This document shows positions 26,677-34,819 of a stretch of 64,000 bases of DNA, piece by piece. The position numbers and the translations under genes were made by a program. The first letter of the stretch is position 1; the number at the start of each line of letters is the position of its first letter. Location of the stretch: contig NZ_RCZK01000004.1 of NCBI RefSeq assembly GCF_006438955.1, positions 205,526-269,525 on the forward strand, in the 5' to 3' direction. The notes below the pieces were generated by a model. It ran no database searches, had not been told where the DNA came from, and worked only from the letters and a program-made list of their open reading frames with translations. Source of the DNA: Sphingomonas oligophenolica. GTDB lineage: Bacteria > Pseudomonadota > Alphaproteobacteria > Sphingomonadales > Sphingomonadaceae.

Positions 26677-27378
26677 ATGGCCGTCCAGCACCTTGTCGAT
26701 CAAACGGCTATGCCCTGGTGGACTGTAGTGTCGTCGGTCGCCGCGGCGTTGCAGGTAATCGCGGCCGTCTGGACGATCCGGCTCACCCGGAAGATGGCAG
26801 CCGAGGCGAGCGATCGGCAGGACGCCGAGCGAGAGGCCAACGAACTTCGGATGGCCCAAGCCGAGCGGGCCCGATTCAACAAGCCGATCGACGACGCTCT
26901 CGAATTCTGTCGAGCGGCGATCAAGACCGTTGAGGTTCAGGCCATGGCGAACAATGCCGCGTTCCACAACGCCGACCCGTCCACCGTGACCGAACTGACT
27001 GAGCATCCATTCAGCGCGCTCGTCGCCGAGCGATTACCGGTTCTAGAATCACGGATCGACGATCCACGGTTTTCAATGGCGGTGAGTGAGGCTCTTGCGG
27101 CCTTCAAGCCGATTGCGCCCCAAGCCGCTCATCCGGCAGTGTTTTTGCCCATATTTGGCAAAAAGCTCACCGAAATGCGCAACGCCGTCGAGCGCCTTGA
27201 AGCCTGTCGGCAGGGAGATACACCGCGCGCCGAACATCCGATGTGGGCGCCGCTCCAGGTCGGCGACGCCGTTTTGGCTTCCATGGGTGTCGTGCGCCCC
27301 TCGGTTCTGGCCGCAATCCGCCAGGACGATTCCCCCGCCAGAAGCGACGAACAGCGCGAGCCCAATATCCGTCAGTAA
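26677..27378 (+). CDS. Membrane-anchored coiled-coil hypothetical protein
   Basis: 233 residues. An N-terminal transmembrane helix (WWTVVSSVAAALQVIAAVWTI, about residues 14-34) is followed by a charged coiled coil (LTRKMAAEASDRQDAEREANE) and a cytoplasmic helical domain. It has its own AT-rich upstream region and no co-directional partner, the usual setting of a cargo (moron) gene carried by a phage-like element. Homologues with this layout are often annotated only as hypothetical. A superinfection-exclusion or defence role is speculation. Confidence 0.6.
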   Translation: MAVQHLVDQTAMPWWTVVSSVAAALQVIAAVWTIRLTRKMAAEASDRQDAEREANELRMAQAERARFNKPIDDALEFCRAAIKTVEVQAMANNAAFHNADPSTVTELTEHPFSALVAERLPVLESRIDDPRFSMAVSEALAAFKPIAPQAAHPAVFLPIFGKKLTEMRNAVERLEACRQGDTPRAEHPMWAPLQVGDAVLASMGVVRPSVLAAIRQDDSPARSDEQREPNIRQ

Positions 27379-27428
27379 GGTCGCTTCAGCTGGCACCGCC
27401 AGCGCCGCTGCGACTGCCGCCCGGCTAG

Positions 27429-27638
27429 CTACAACGGTTTGCACGCACCGGCGTCGTCCCAATGACGAGCCGCGGCCCGGTATCGGTCGGGCTGCCCAAT
27501 CTCGGTCAGTCCGAGCAGCCGCGCGCGCTCCTGAGCTGCCCGCGGTGTTCGATCGAGCACCTGGGCGATTTCGTTGAGGTCGCCAGGCCAAAGCGAGCGG
27601 AGTTGCGCCTCGTCCGCTTCCGTCCATGCCCGTTTCAA
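27429..27638 (-). CDS. SANT/Myb-like small DNA-binding protein, copy 2
   Basis: 69 residues from a TTG start: RAWTEADEAQLRSLWPGDLN then EIAQVLDRTPRAAQERARLLGL. This aligns with the protein at 24647-24835 at most positions (W-TEADEA-LR-LWPGD--EI---LDR-P-A---RA-LLGL). It lies downstream of the hairpin that follows the large minus-strand operon. Confidence 0.6.
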   Translation of the reverse strand: MKRAWTEADEAQLRSLWPGDLNEIAQVLDRTPRAAQERARLLGLTEIGQPDRYRAAARHWDDAGACKPL

Positions 27639-27786
27639 ACGCCGAGCTGCCCACCGGCCTGCATGCTCGGATAAGTGCTGCTGAGCGCCCGACCGCGAAG
27701 AGGGAAATCAGTGATCGCCAAGGTCATGGTTCGGATTATGCCCGCTGTGCCGAGATAGGCAAGGCTTGCCGCGAAAACAGATAGTT

Positions 27787-27821
27787 GGGCGGCCGGAGGA
27801 AAGGAAAAACCCCGGCCGCCC
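27787..27821. terminator. Hairpin after the replication operon
   Basis: GGGCGGCCGG (27787-27796) pairs perfectly with CCGGCCGCCC (27812-27821). It lies about 35 bp beyond the stop of the last gene of the long minus-strand operon, followed on that strand by a TCTGTTTT stretch. Likely a transcription terminator. Confidence 0.6.
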
Positions 27822-27855
27822 GCGCGCCGATCCCGCGGCGCGCATCTCGGAAGGG

Positions 27856-28578
27856 TCAGCGCTGATTCACCGCCGCCCTATAGCCATTCATGAAATCGGA
27901 AGTCCGATCGGGCCGCGGCATCTCGATGGTCGCCATCACGGTCGTGCCGATCGCCTCGAACACCTCGCGCGCGCCGTCCAATCGCTCAGCCACTTCGGCG
28001 GGCAAAACAATCGGGTGGCTCTCGATTAGACCGGCGACGGGCATCTCGGCGACGCATTCGCCGAGCTTGCGGCCGAGGCTGGCGAGATGATGCGATTGAC
28101 CAGCGCGACTGATCGCAGTCACGACGGAATATATTTCGACGAGTTCGGCCGCGAGCGCCTTCGCCATCGCTGCCAACTCGGTCGCGATCGGATCTAGCGC
28201 CGTGCCGACGGCCTCCCGCTTGGCCCGGTTCGTGTCGCGGACAAATGCTCTCGCGCGATCGGCGCTTTGCCGAAGATGCTTCGCGCCAGCTTGGATCGCC
28301 CGCGCTTCGGCTTCCAGGGCACCGGTGTCCGAGATCGCATCGCGCACGTCGCCGCCCGTGATGATGGCGTTCGCGGCGAGCATCGCGTCAGGGCCGTCGA
28401 TCTGCCGCTGACGAACTTTTGCGAGCGCCTCGGCATGCCGGGCAGCACCCTGTTCGGCGTTGGCCTCGGCCTCCGCAGCGCGGCGCTCGGCCTCAACGAT
28501 GTCCGCTTCGAGCGGATCGAGGTTGATCGCCAGCAGCGCGGCGACGGCTTGGTCGGCGATACGGGTCAGTTCGGTCAT
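27856..28578 (-). CDS. Coiled-coil hypothetical protein, last gene of the operon
   Basis: 240 residues from the ATG at 28578, which has GAAGGA six bases upstream and overlaps the preceding stop (TAATG). The N-terminal half is a long heptad-rich helix (ADIVEAERRAAEAEANAEQG, ARHAEALAKVRQRQIDG). The C-terminal half is also helical. No family recognised. Codon use is normal for the element. Confidence 0.65.
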   Translation of the reverse strand: MTELTRIADQAVAALLAINLDPLEADIVEAERRAAEAEANAEQGAARHAEALAKVRQRQIDGPDAMLAANAIITGGDVRDAISDTGALEAEARAIQAGAKHLRQSADRARAFVRDTNRAKREAVGTALDPIATELAAMAKALAAELVEIYSVVTAISRAGQSHHLASLGRKLGECVAEMPVAGLIESHPIVLPAEVAERLDGAREVFEAIGTTVMATIEMPRPDRTSDFMNGYRAAVNQR

Positions 28579-28736
28579 TATGAGTCCTTCGAATGGAAGC
28601 GCGGCGAGATCGTCGCGGCGACGGTGAAAATGGTGACGACGGCGGCGGCGGTCCGGATAATCCGCCCAGCTGCGCGCACGGGCGGCGGAGGCCCGAAGAG
28701 GTCCGGAAACCGCGCCAGGATGAGGGGATCGGTCAT
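28578..28736 (-). CDS. Small membrane protein
   Basis: 52 residues: MTDPLILARFPDLFGPPPPV then one hydrophobic segment GRIIRTAAAVVTIFTVAATI and a short basic tail. It overlaps both neighbours on the same strand (ATGA and TAATG), so it is translated as part of the operon. Function unknown. Confidence 0.55.
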   Translation of the reverse strand: MTDPLILARFPDLFGPPPPVRAAGRIIRTAAAVVTIFTVAATISPRFHSKDS

Positions 28737-29353
28737 CAACGATACCTCTTGCCGCCCGGGCGGGCGCTGGCCCACGCGTCGGTTGACCCTGCCGTCGACG
28801 CCGGCGCCTGCGCGACCTGGTTGCGTTGGCACGTGGCGATAAATTGCGCCTCCGCTTCGGCTGTCCGCTGCATGTGGGCTGCACCAAACGCCGATGGCGG
28901 TCCCGCGCTGATCGGAGCCGTTGGCGCGGTCGCGGCGAGCTTCGCGCTGGGTTTCGGCGCGGGGCGGGCAGCGGCTTCTAGCTTGCGGGCGTGCGCCTCC
29001 TTGGCTGCCGCGAACCGGAGACGCTCGCCGGCCTTTTTCCCGGCAAGATCTGCCTGTTCCTCCGCTAACGCCGCCTGGCCGGCGAATCCCGCAGCCCTGG
29101 CTTCCGCAGCACGCCCCCGGTGCGATTTGGCGGACTGACGGGCGTCGGCGGCGGCCTGAGCGGCCTCATCCGCGTCGCGACGTGCGTCGGCGGCGCGCGA
29201 TTGCGGATCTGCGGCTCGCCAGCGTTCGAACTCAGTCAGTTTCGAGGCCTTTTTGGGGGACTGGCCCTCGGCGAAGATCACGACCGGCGCGGCCGACCCG
29301 CTACCGAGCAAGTCGTCGATCTCGGCGCGGATTGTGGAGAGGTGGGGGTTCAT
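28736..29353 (-). CDS. Alanine-rich coiled-coil hypothetical protein
   Basis: 205 residues. After a short ordered N-terminus (MNPHLSTIRAEIDDLLGSG) the middle is a long Ala/Arg/Glu helix (DADEAAQAAADARQSAKSHR, EEQADLAGKKAGERLRFAAA), then a Pro/Ala-rich linker and a basic tail. ATGA overlaps at both ends place it inside the operon. No family recognised. Confidence 0.55.
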   Translation of the reverse strand: MNPHLSTIRAEIDDLLGSGSAAPVVIFAEGQSPKKASKLTEFERWRAADPQSRAADARRDADEAAQAAADARQSAKSHRGRAAEARAAGFAGQAALAEEQADLAGKKAGERLRFAAAKEAHARKLEAAARPAPKPSAKLAATAPTAPISAGPPSAFGAAHMQRTAEAEAQFIATCQRNQVAQAPASTAGSTDAWASARPGGKRYR

Positions 29354-29940
29354 TCTTCAACTCCGTTCGTGAACTTCGCGAGCATGGTCTCGGCGACCAG
29401 CGCTCGCCCGTGCACCGCATCGAGCGCGGCGGCCGGGTCATCGATCCAGGCGGCGCACACGCGGAGCATTCTGCCCCCGCTGCCGATGGTCATCGGGTCG
29501 ATGCCGGCACGCACCATCGCGGCGGTGATCTCGAACCTGGCGGTCATCCGCGCCTCGCCGACTGCGACGAAATCCGCGCTGAATTCGACCGCGGCGGACG
29601 CCTCGACATCGATCGCCAACGCCAGTTTGTTGAGCACGCGGGCGGCGGTTTCATCAAAGGTCGCGAGCAGTGCGCGGGGATGCTCGGTCGGGTCCCCGGT
29701 GCTCAGTTTCCAGAAGGGAATTTTGACCGTGCGAAGGCATTGGCGCGTCGCCGCGAGGAGATCTTGCGGGGTCACGTCGGGCTGCATCCTGATCGCCGTC
29801 TGACCGATGGTCGCGCCGAGGCGTTCGACCGCGCTCGACAAGGTCATCAGGTCCGCGATCAGATCGTCGACTACCGCCGAGGCCCGCATGTACGTCGCGG
29901 CGGATCGGCGAGCGCGGCGGGCGGCGTTGCGGGCGATCAC
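29350..29940 (-). CDS. Hypothetical protein of the replication operon
   Basis: 196 residues with a basic N-terminus (MIARNAARRARRSAATYM) followed by a mixed helical/sheet domain (AAVEFSADFVAVGEARMTAR and ITAAMVRAGIDPMTIGSGGR). Coupled by ATGA overlap to both neighbours. No family recognised; the basic start suggests possible DNA contact. Confidence 0.55.
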   Translation of the reverse strand: MIARNAARRARRSAATYMRASAVVDDLIADLMTLSSAVERLGATIGQTAIRMQPDVTPQDLLAATRQCLRTVKIPFWKLSTGDPTEHPRALLATFDETAARVLNKLALAIDVEASAAVEFSADFVAVGEARMTARFEITAAMVRAGIDPMTIGSGGRMLRVCAAWIDDPAAALDAVHGRALVAETMLAKFTNGVEE

Positions 29941-30242
29941 GAGGCCACCTGCACGGCACGTGTTGCGAACGGGGCTCCATGCTCTTCGATGTGAGCCTGC
30001 ATCGCGACTATCCGGCGGCCGAGCAGCTTAGCTAACCTATCGCAAAATTGGCGGCGAGCCCGCGATGTTGCGACCTCCTCGCTGGTTGCGACCAATCCAG
30101 CCATGATAGAAACGAGCGCCTCGACGACGTCGCCGCTCGGAACAACGGCCGTCCGCGATGAAGCGGTCTCAATAAGGCACTCGTTCAAAATCGCGGCGAT
30201 CACCGCACGCTCGATCCTCTCGGATTGCGCTAGCTGATCCAT
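29937..30242 (-). CDS. Small helical protein, paralogue of 26077-26397
   Basis: 101 residues from the ATG at 30242, which overlaps the primase-helicase stop. Helical throughout; the region GDVVEALVSIMAGLVATSEE and RRQFCDRLAKLLGRRIVAMQ aligns with the plus-strand protein at 26077-26397. Function unknown. Confidence 0.6.
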   Translation of the reverse strand: MDQLAQSERIERAVIAAILNECLIETASSRTAVVPSGDVVEALVSIMAGLVATSEEVATSRARRQFCDRLAKLLGRRIVAMQAHIEEHGAPFATRAVQVAS

Positions 30243-32383
30243 CACAGCCCTTCCCAACCGGGCACGGGGTCGTCGACCCCATCACCTGAAGCGAGGATGA
30301 CGCCAGACTTCGGGGACGCGGGGACAACGGGACGCTCTTTATAAAGAGCTGTCCCCGCTGTCCCCATGTCCCCGCTACGTCCCCAATTCTGTCCGCGATT
30401 TGTCCCCGCGGAGCGCTCAAGCTCGTGCGTTATCCATGAAAATCCACCCCATGTCCGTACAATATGCTTTGTATCCAGTGTCTTGCGCGCCCTGTCGAAG
30501 GCTTTCCGAGCGCGCTCGTATTCTTTGTCCCCGCGTTGTCCCCGCGTTGTCCCCGCCCGCAGGAGGTAGTTGTCCCCCCACGATTCGAAAGCAGCGACTT
30601 TACCGACAACATTTCGGTTGATCTCAGGATCTGGAATGTCGGACGGGACGGCGATTCCGTCATTCTCGATGAGCTCGGCAAGAACATCATACGCAAGGCG
30701 GTTACCGGCGCTCAACCGCCCCACTTCGCGCAGAAACGGGTCCATCGATGGCGTCAAATCTGTTTCGGTCGGTTCAACCACGCACGAGGTGACGATGCCC
30801 CCATCCTCGTCGACGCCAAGTTCGACTGGAACAAGGTTGAACAACACCGTCTTGCCGATCTCCCCATCCTTCTGCTTCGTTACCTCCGCGCGCTTGGTTT
30901 GGCCGTCCTCGATGAGGATCACCGTGTCGACACCCGCCTTGAGACTGCTATGTCCGCGCGGCTCCTTGCTCTCGGCGTCCTTCGGCCGATGATGAACTGG
31001 AATGACGCAGCATTGGAATTCGCCGGAAAGCCAACCTGCGTTCGACACGTAGCTCGCCATGTCGTCGGTGTTCTCTTTTCCGGCGCCGAACGTCTTCGCG
31101 ATGGTGTCGATCACGATCATCGCAACATCGGCCCCCGCAATTTTGCAGGCAGAACGTATCGTTGCGGCCAGGCGGAGCACGTCGGCGTTCGGCGCTTGGA
31201 GATCGATCGCCGTCGGAATGATAGCGAACGGCACATGATCGGTGATTTTGTGATGTCGGCGGAATGCAGCGACACGGTTCCGCAATCCTGACGCGCCCTC
31301 GGCGGCAAGATATATAACCAATCCTTGACGAACGCGGCGCCCGGCCCAGGCCCATCCCAGCGCAACATGAAGCGCTATATCGAGTACGAAGAACGTCTTC
31401 CCGCTGCCGCTGTGGCCATAGATCAAGACAACCCCTTGCTGAGGGAAGAGGTTCTTCACCAGCCAAAGCGCGGTAAGCTGCGCCTCGACGGTATCGAACC
31501 ATTCTAATGGCAAAACTGCGGGGCCGTCGTCGGTTGTGTCGGCATGTTCGGCTTCAGAAGCTTGGCCGAGCGCCCGTTCGCCCAGGTCACGCAACTCTTC
31601 AACCGTGCCACCTGCATCGAGCCAATCCGAGACGTCGCCCTTCACGGGCAGGCCGGGCAACTCAAGATCTGCGAAGCGGCGAACGACGCCGGACAGGCGG
31701 GACCGGACGACGGTAACATGTTTTCGCCCGGCAGCATCGTTGTCGGCAAGCGCGATGACCGTGCGGCCTTCGAAATAGGGCGCGAGCTCGGCCCCGAAAT
31801 TTCCTGCGCCCCCGGCGTTGGTGGTGGCGACGAGGCCGACCGCAATCAGACGGTCCGCATCCTTTTCACCCTCGGTGATCCATATGATCGAGGATTTCGG
31901 CGCCGCGATCAGGTCGTTGAGCCGATAAGGGACCCGACGCACGCCCTGCATGCACCCTGACCGCGAATGAAAGCCGCCCCGGCCGTCGGGACCATGAGGC
32001 AGGAACGGCGGATTCGCAGGTTTTCGGCGCTCGACCCGAAAGAGAATTGCCCCGTCTTCGTCGCGGTAATCGTAGAAGATGGCGCGGGCAGTTTGGTTGC
32101 GCTGCCCGGTCGGCTTGAGCCCTTGTTCCTCGAGCCACGCAAAAGCGCCGCGCTGATCGCAGCGGCGTTCGCGTTGAATAAGCGCCAAAGTGCCGCCGCC
32201 TTCGCCGCATTCGTGGTCGCGGTACCAGCCTTCGCCGATATGAACCTGCATCGATCCGTGGGCACCATAGCGCCATTCCAAGCCACCGTGGGTGATTTGG
32301 CGCGGCTCGCCGAGCAGCTTGCGGGCGACGGCAGCCATGACCTTGGCCAGATCAATGTCGGCGTTGAGCTGTGCGGCGGTCAT
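30242..32383 (-). CDS. Primase-helicase (TOPRIM plus RepA-like ATPase)
   Basis: 713-residue replication protein. An N-terminal primase-like region (residues 1-130) with HECGEGGGTLALIQ leads to a TOPRIM domain with WITEGEKDADRL (E171) and ALADNDAAG (211-219). The second half is a RecA-fold helicase: Walker A GHSGSGKT at 323-330, Walker B MIVIDTIAKTF, and CVIPVHHRPKD. Such fused proteins start replication of phages, plasmids and satellites. I chose the ATG at 32383, which overlaps the upstream stop by 4 bp; a longer frame runs into the previous gene. A disordered basic C-terminal tail follows ALYKERPV. It is the central gene of the minus-strand operon. Confidence 0.9.
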   Translation of the reverse strand: MTAAQLNADIDLAKVMAAVARKLLGEPRQITHGGLEWRYGAHGSMQVHIGEGWYRDHECGEGGGTLALIQRERRCDQRGAFAWLEEQGLKPTGQRNQTARAIFYDYRDEDGAILFRVERRKPANPPFLPHGPDGRGGFHSRSGCMQGVRRVPYRLNDLIAAPKSSIIWITEGEKDADRLIAVGLVATTNAGGAGNFGAELAPYFEGRTVIALADNDAAGRKHVTVVRSRLSGVVRRFADLELPGLPVKGDVSDWLDAGGTVEELRDLGERALGQASEAEHADTTDDGPAVLPLEWFDTVEAQLTALWLVKNLFPQQGVVLIYGHSGSGKTFFVLDIALHVALGWAWAGRRVRQGLVIYLAAEGASGLRNRVAAFRRHHKITDHVPFAIIPTAIDLQAPNADVLRLAATIRSACKIAGADVAMIVIDTIAKTFGAGKENTDDMASYVSNAGWLSGEFQCCVIPVHHRPKDAESKEPRGHSSLKAGVDTVILIEDGQTKRAEVTKQKDGEIGKTVLFNLVPVELGVDEDGGIVTSCVVEPTETDLTPSMDPFLREVGRLSAGNRLAYDVLAELIENDGIAVPSDIPDPEINRNVVGKVAAFESWGDNYLLRAGTTRGQRGDKEYERARKAFDRARKTLDTKHIVRTWGGFSWITHELERSAGTNRGQNWGRSGDMGTAGTALYKERPVVPASPKSGVILASGDGVDDPVPGWEGL

Positions 32384-32763
32384 GCTGCGGCTCGCTGGGC
32401 AGGCGGTGTCACCCGCGATCTCGCGACCAGCCCGTCCAGCCATTCAGCCTGGCGCCCTGAGCAATAGCGCGCCACGGCCATCGTCCGCAGGAAGTCTAAC
32501 TCACGTTCGTTGAACCGAGTTTGCGCGACGAGCGCCTCGCGGGCGAGCTGTTGGTGATCGGTGTTGATCGCCGGGGAAGGCGTGGACGATGTCGCGTCAC
32601 GCATGATCCCGGCGGCGATCAATTCCTCAATACGTAAGCCATTGCGGCGCAACTCGCGATTCAGCATTCTTACCGCCGTCAGAGCTTCCCCGTCAGCGTC
32701 AGAAACGGTGCGCGCCGCGATCGACGCAATGCGATGGACCGCGGCATTATCGAGGCCCGTCAC
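32380..32763 (-). CDS. Hypothetical protein between HTH and primase genes
   Basis: 127 residues from a GTG that overlaps the HTH gene stop (GTGA). Predicted helical (RIASIAARTVSDADGEALTA, VRMLNRELRRNGLRIEELIA) with a C-terminal helix (ERELDFLRTMAVARYC). Its end overlaps the primase-helicase start. Possibly a replication accessory protein by position; no family recognised. Confidence 0.6.
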   Translation of the reverse strand: MTGLDNAAVHRIASIAARTVSDADGEALTAVRMLNRELRRNGLRIEELIAAGIMRDATSSTPSPAINTDHQQLAREALVAQTRFNERELDFLRTMAVARYCSGRQAEWLDGLVARSRVTPPAQRAAA

Positions 32764-32954
32764 GCCATCGCCCCCGCTTCGGGATCGACGCGCTGGCGCT
32801 CGATCCAGGCTTCGACGTCGGTTTCCTGGTAGTAGATCCGTCCGCCTAGACGGAGCCACGCCGGACCCTTCGAAGCACCGCGCCAACGTTCCAGCGTGCT
32901 CGCGTTGATGCGAAGCCGCGGTGCCGTCTCGGCAGTCGTAAGGAGGACGCCCAT
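32760..32954 (-). CDS. HTH_17/excisionase-like regulator
   Basis: 64 residues: LLTTAETAPRLRINASTLER, WRGASKGPAWLRLGGRIYY, then QETDVEAWIERQR. This is the classic helix-turn-helix plus wing of phage excisionase-like and AlpA-like proteins. It lies 15 bp after the upstream gene and overlaps the downstream gene, inside the replication operon. It may control excision or operon expression. Confidence 0.75.
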   Translation of the reverse strand: MGVLLTTAETAPRLRINASTLERWRGASKGPAWLRLGGRIYYQETDVEAWIERQRVDPEAGAMA

Positions 32955-32969
32955 GACGCCGTTGCTGCC

Positions 32970-33737
32970 TCATCTCAGCCCCGGGGGCAGTCCGTCTTTA
33001 TCGCCCCGGATTTTCGGACAAAAAGAATGATGCGCCCTATTCAGTCGATCGATTGACCGGCTGATCGAAGAATTCGACGGTGGTGTTCGGTCGATTGCAC
33101 CCCAAAATGTGGACACAAATTCTGCGAACGGCGAACGATAATTGGGGCATCCGGTCTTCGCGGCCGCGGTCGCATCCGTGAAAGTCCAATCGCGCCAGAA
33201 GCCTGCGAGCCGGTCGATCAGAATATCGAACGACGGATCTACCACGCGGTTGGGGATTGTGATGTCGTCCAGCCCGATGATGGCGGCGAAAGCCTCAACT
33301 TCGTCCGCCATGGTCGCGAAGGTGCGACGGTGCTCGGCGTGGCCGCGGTCGCGGGGATCTCGATCAGCGATCGGCGCGCCCGGCAGCAAAGTCGCGATCA
33401 CGAAATCATAAAACGCATGCACCTTGGCGCCAACGTCATCATCGGCGTCGAGCCCCTGTCGCGCCGCAAGCATGTCTTCCTGGGCTTCGTGCTGCGCGCG
33501 CAACGCGGCGACGAGGCGGTCGGGTAGGGCCTTAATCACGCTGGCCGGGCGCCCCGATTTTCGAAGAGTCAGGAACTCGATAGCGAAGGCGTGAAGAAAT
33601 CCCGTAAGCCGATCGATCTCGGCCGCGGGTATGCTGTCGATCAAGCATAGCGTGGCGCGATAGCACTGCAGCCTCGCGCCCATGTCGGTCGCGGCGATCA
33701 GGAACGCGTGCGCGTCGTCGAAGAGACGGTCAGGCAT
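32970..33737 (-). CDS. Hypothetical protein of the replication operon
   Basis: 255 residues from the ATG at 33737, which overlaps the preceding gene by 8 bp. All-helical composition (DDAHAFLIAATDMGARLQCY, VHAFYDFVIATLLPG). A conserved-looking C-terminal motif GCPNYRSPFAEFV is followed by a basic tail. No family recognised. Confidence 0.6.
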   Translation of the reverse strand: MPDRLFDDAHAFLIAATDMGARLQCYRATLCLIDSIPAAEIDRLTGFLHAFAIEFLTLRKSGRPASVIKALPDRLVAALRAQHEAQEDMLAARQGLDADDDVGAKVHAFYDFVIATLLPGAPIADRDPRDRGHAEHRRTFATMADEVEAFAAIIGLDDITIPNRVVDPSFDILIDRLAGFWRDWTFTDATAAAKTGCPNYRSPFAEFVSTFWGAIDRTPPSNSSISRSIDRLNRAHHSFCPKIRGDKDGLPPGLR

Positions 33738-33918
33738 CAATCGACGTCCGGTCCACCACCGGCCAGCCGTTCGCATCGCCTAGGCGTAGCGCGTAAGCTA
33801 TCGCCGCAGCGCGAGTGCGAAATTCCCGGTCGTGCCCGATCCCCGCGGGCGGCGGGGTGACCGTAACATCAAACGCACCGAACGGCTCGTCGGCGACGAC
33901 GATTGAGGGCGGCCGCAT
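33730..33918 (-). CDS. Small hypothetical protein
   Basis: 62 residues: MRPPSIVVADEPFGAFDVTV then HDREFRTRAAAIAYALRLGD and ANGWPVVDRT. The pattern (beta strand, then a helix with A-AYAL and GWPVVD) looks like a small conserved family of sphingomonad mobile elements. It lies 3 bp after the AlpA-like gene and overlaps the next one. Confidence 0.55.
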   Translation of the reverse strand: MRPPSIVVADEPFGAFDVTVTPPPAGIGHDREFRTRAAAIAYALRLGDANGWPVVDRTSIDA

Positions 33919-33921
33919 GGG

Positions 33922-34104
33922 TCAGACCGCCACGCTGGTCGAGCGAAAAGCAGCCTCGATTTCGCTTTTTCGGAAGTACAAAGTGCGGCCCTTGCGGATA
34001 ACGGGCAGCTCCCCGGTTTCGGCGAGGTGGTAGATGGCGCGCGTGGTCAGTCCCGCATAATTCGCGGCAGCCTCGGCCCCCTTCAGCATGTCGTCCTTCA
34101 ACAT
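33922..34104 (-). CDS. AlpA-like HTH regulator, first gene of the replication operon
   Basis: 60 residues: AANYAGLTTRAIYHLAETGE then LPVIRKGRTLYFRKSEIEAAF, an excisionase/AlpA-type winged HTH. It is divergent from the MerR-like regulator and integrase genes across a 110-bp region with inverted repeats, the usual place of a lysogeny or excision switch. It probably controls the operon below it or excision by the integrase. Confidence 0.8.
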   Translation of the reverse strand: MLKDDMLKGAEAAANYAGLTTRAIYHLAETGELPVIRKGRTLYFRKSEIEAAFRSTSVAV

Positions 34105-34130
34105 CTTGCGTCCTCCATAACCGAAACACT

Positions 34131-34202
34131 ACCGTTGGTTTCATCTAGCGCATAGACGTAACCGTGGGTGACGTGCAATAGCTAAACCAACGTTGATGTT
34201 GG
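34131..34202. promoter_or_regulatory. Divergent control region with repeated operator-like boxes
   Basis: ACCGTTGGTTT (34131-34141) faces the inverted copy AAACCAACGTT (34184-34194). A related box ACCGTGGGTG lies between them (34161-34170), and the second half repeats as GATGTTGG. The repeats sit between the AlpA-like gene and the MerR-like gene, so they are likely binding sites for one or both regulators. Confidence 0.5.
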
Positions 34203-34213
34203 AATTAGTCGCA

Positions 34214-34819
34214 ATGCCTGTCGCACTGTCACAGCGGGATGTCCTGTCGATCGTGGGAGGGGTGCACCACGTCGTGGACGACCGTCAAAAAGCGCTGAAG
34301 AGCCGTTTGCAGCATTTTCAGCGACTCGGGTTTCCCGCCGGCATCAATACCGGAAAAGGGAAGCCGGCCGCTTACGGCGCACGCCAAGTCGTCGATCTCC
34401 TCGTCGCATTCGAGCTGCTGCAAGTAGGCCTTTGGCCCGAGGTAATCGTCGGCGTTTTGCGCCAGCTAGGTTCGGAGCTGCCTGAAGCCGTTGGCCGCGT
34501 GCGATTCGGTGAGGTGCGGGAACGGGCTTTGGACGTCGGGATGGTCCTCGAGGCGCGCGCCCTCTCCGATCTCACTCGCCATTACGGCGACGACTTGGCG
34601 ATCCCGCATACTGCGAAGATAGTGGCGATGGACCAAGTGATCGATCGCTTTGCGGAAAGCTCAGACGAGCATCGCAGGATAGTGCTGATCAACGTTTCGG
34701 CGATGTTAAACGCGGCCATCACAGTTGCGACGACAGCGGTGCCCAAAAAGGCTGACCAGCTCAAGGAAGCGATATTCTACTGGGCGCATAACTTTGAGCC
34801 GACCGACTATGGCGATTAG
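34214..34819 (+). CDS. MerR-like transcriptional regulator
   Basis: 201 residues from the ATG at 34214 (in-frame starts also at 34193-34196). The N-terminal MerR-type winged helix reads LSQRDVLSIVGGVHHVV, then LQHFQRLGFPAGI, GKGKPAAYGARQVVDLLVAF. A C-terminal all-helical domain follows. It overlaps the integrase gene by 11 bp and so is co-expressed with it. Probably the element's repressor or integration-control protein. Confidence 0.7.
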   Translation: MPVALSQRDVLSIVGGVHHVVDDRQKALKSRLQHFQRLGFPAGINTGKGKPAAYGARQVVDLLVAFELLQVGLWPEVIVGVLRQLGSELPEAVGRVRFGEVRERALDVGMVLEARALSDLTRHYGDDLAIPHTAKIVAMDQVIDRFAESSDEHRRIVLINVSAMLNAAITVATTAVPKKADQLKEAIFYWAHNFEPTDYGD

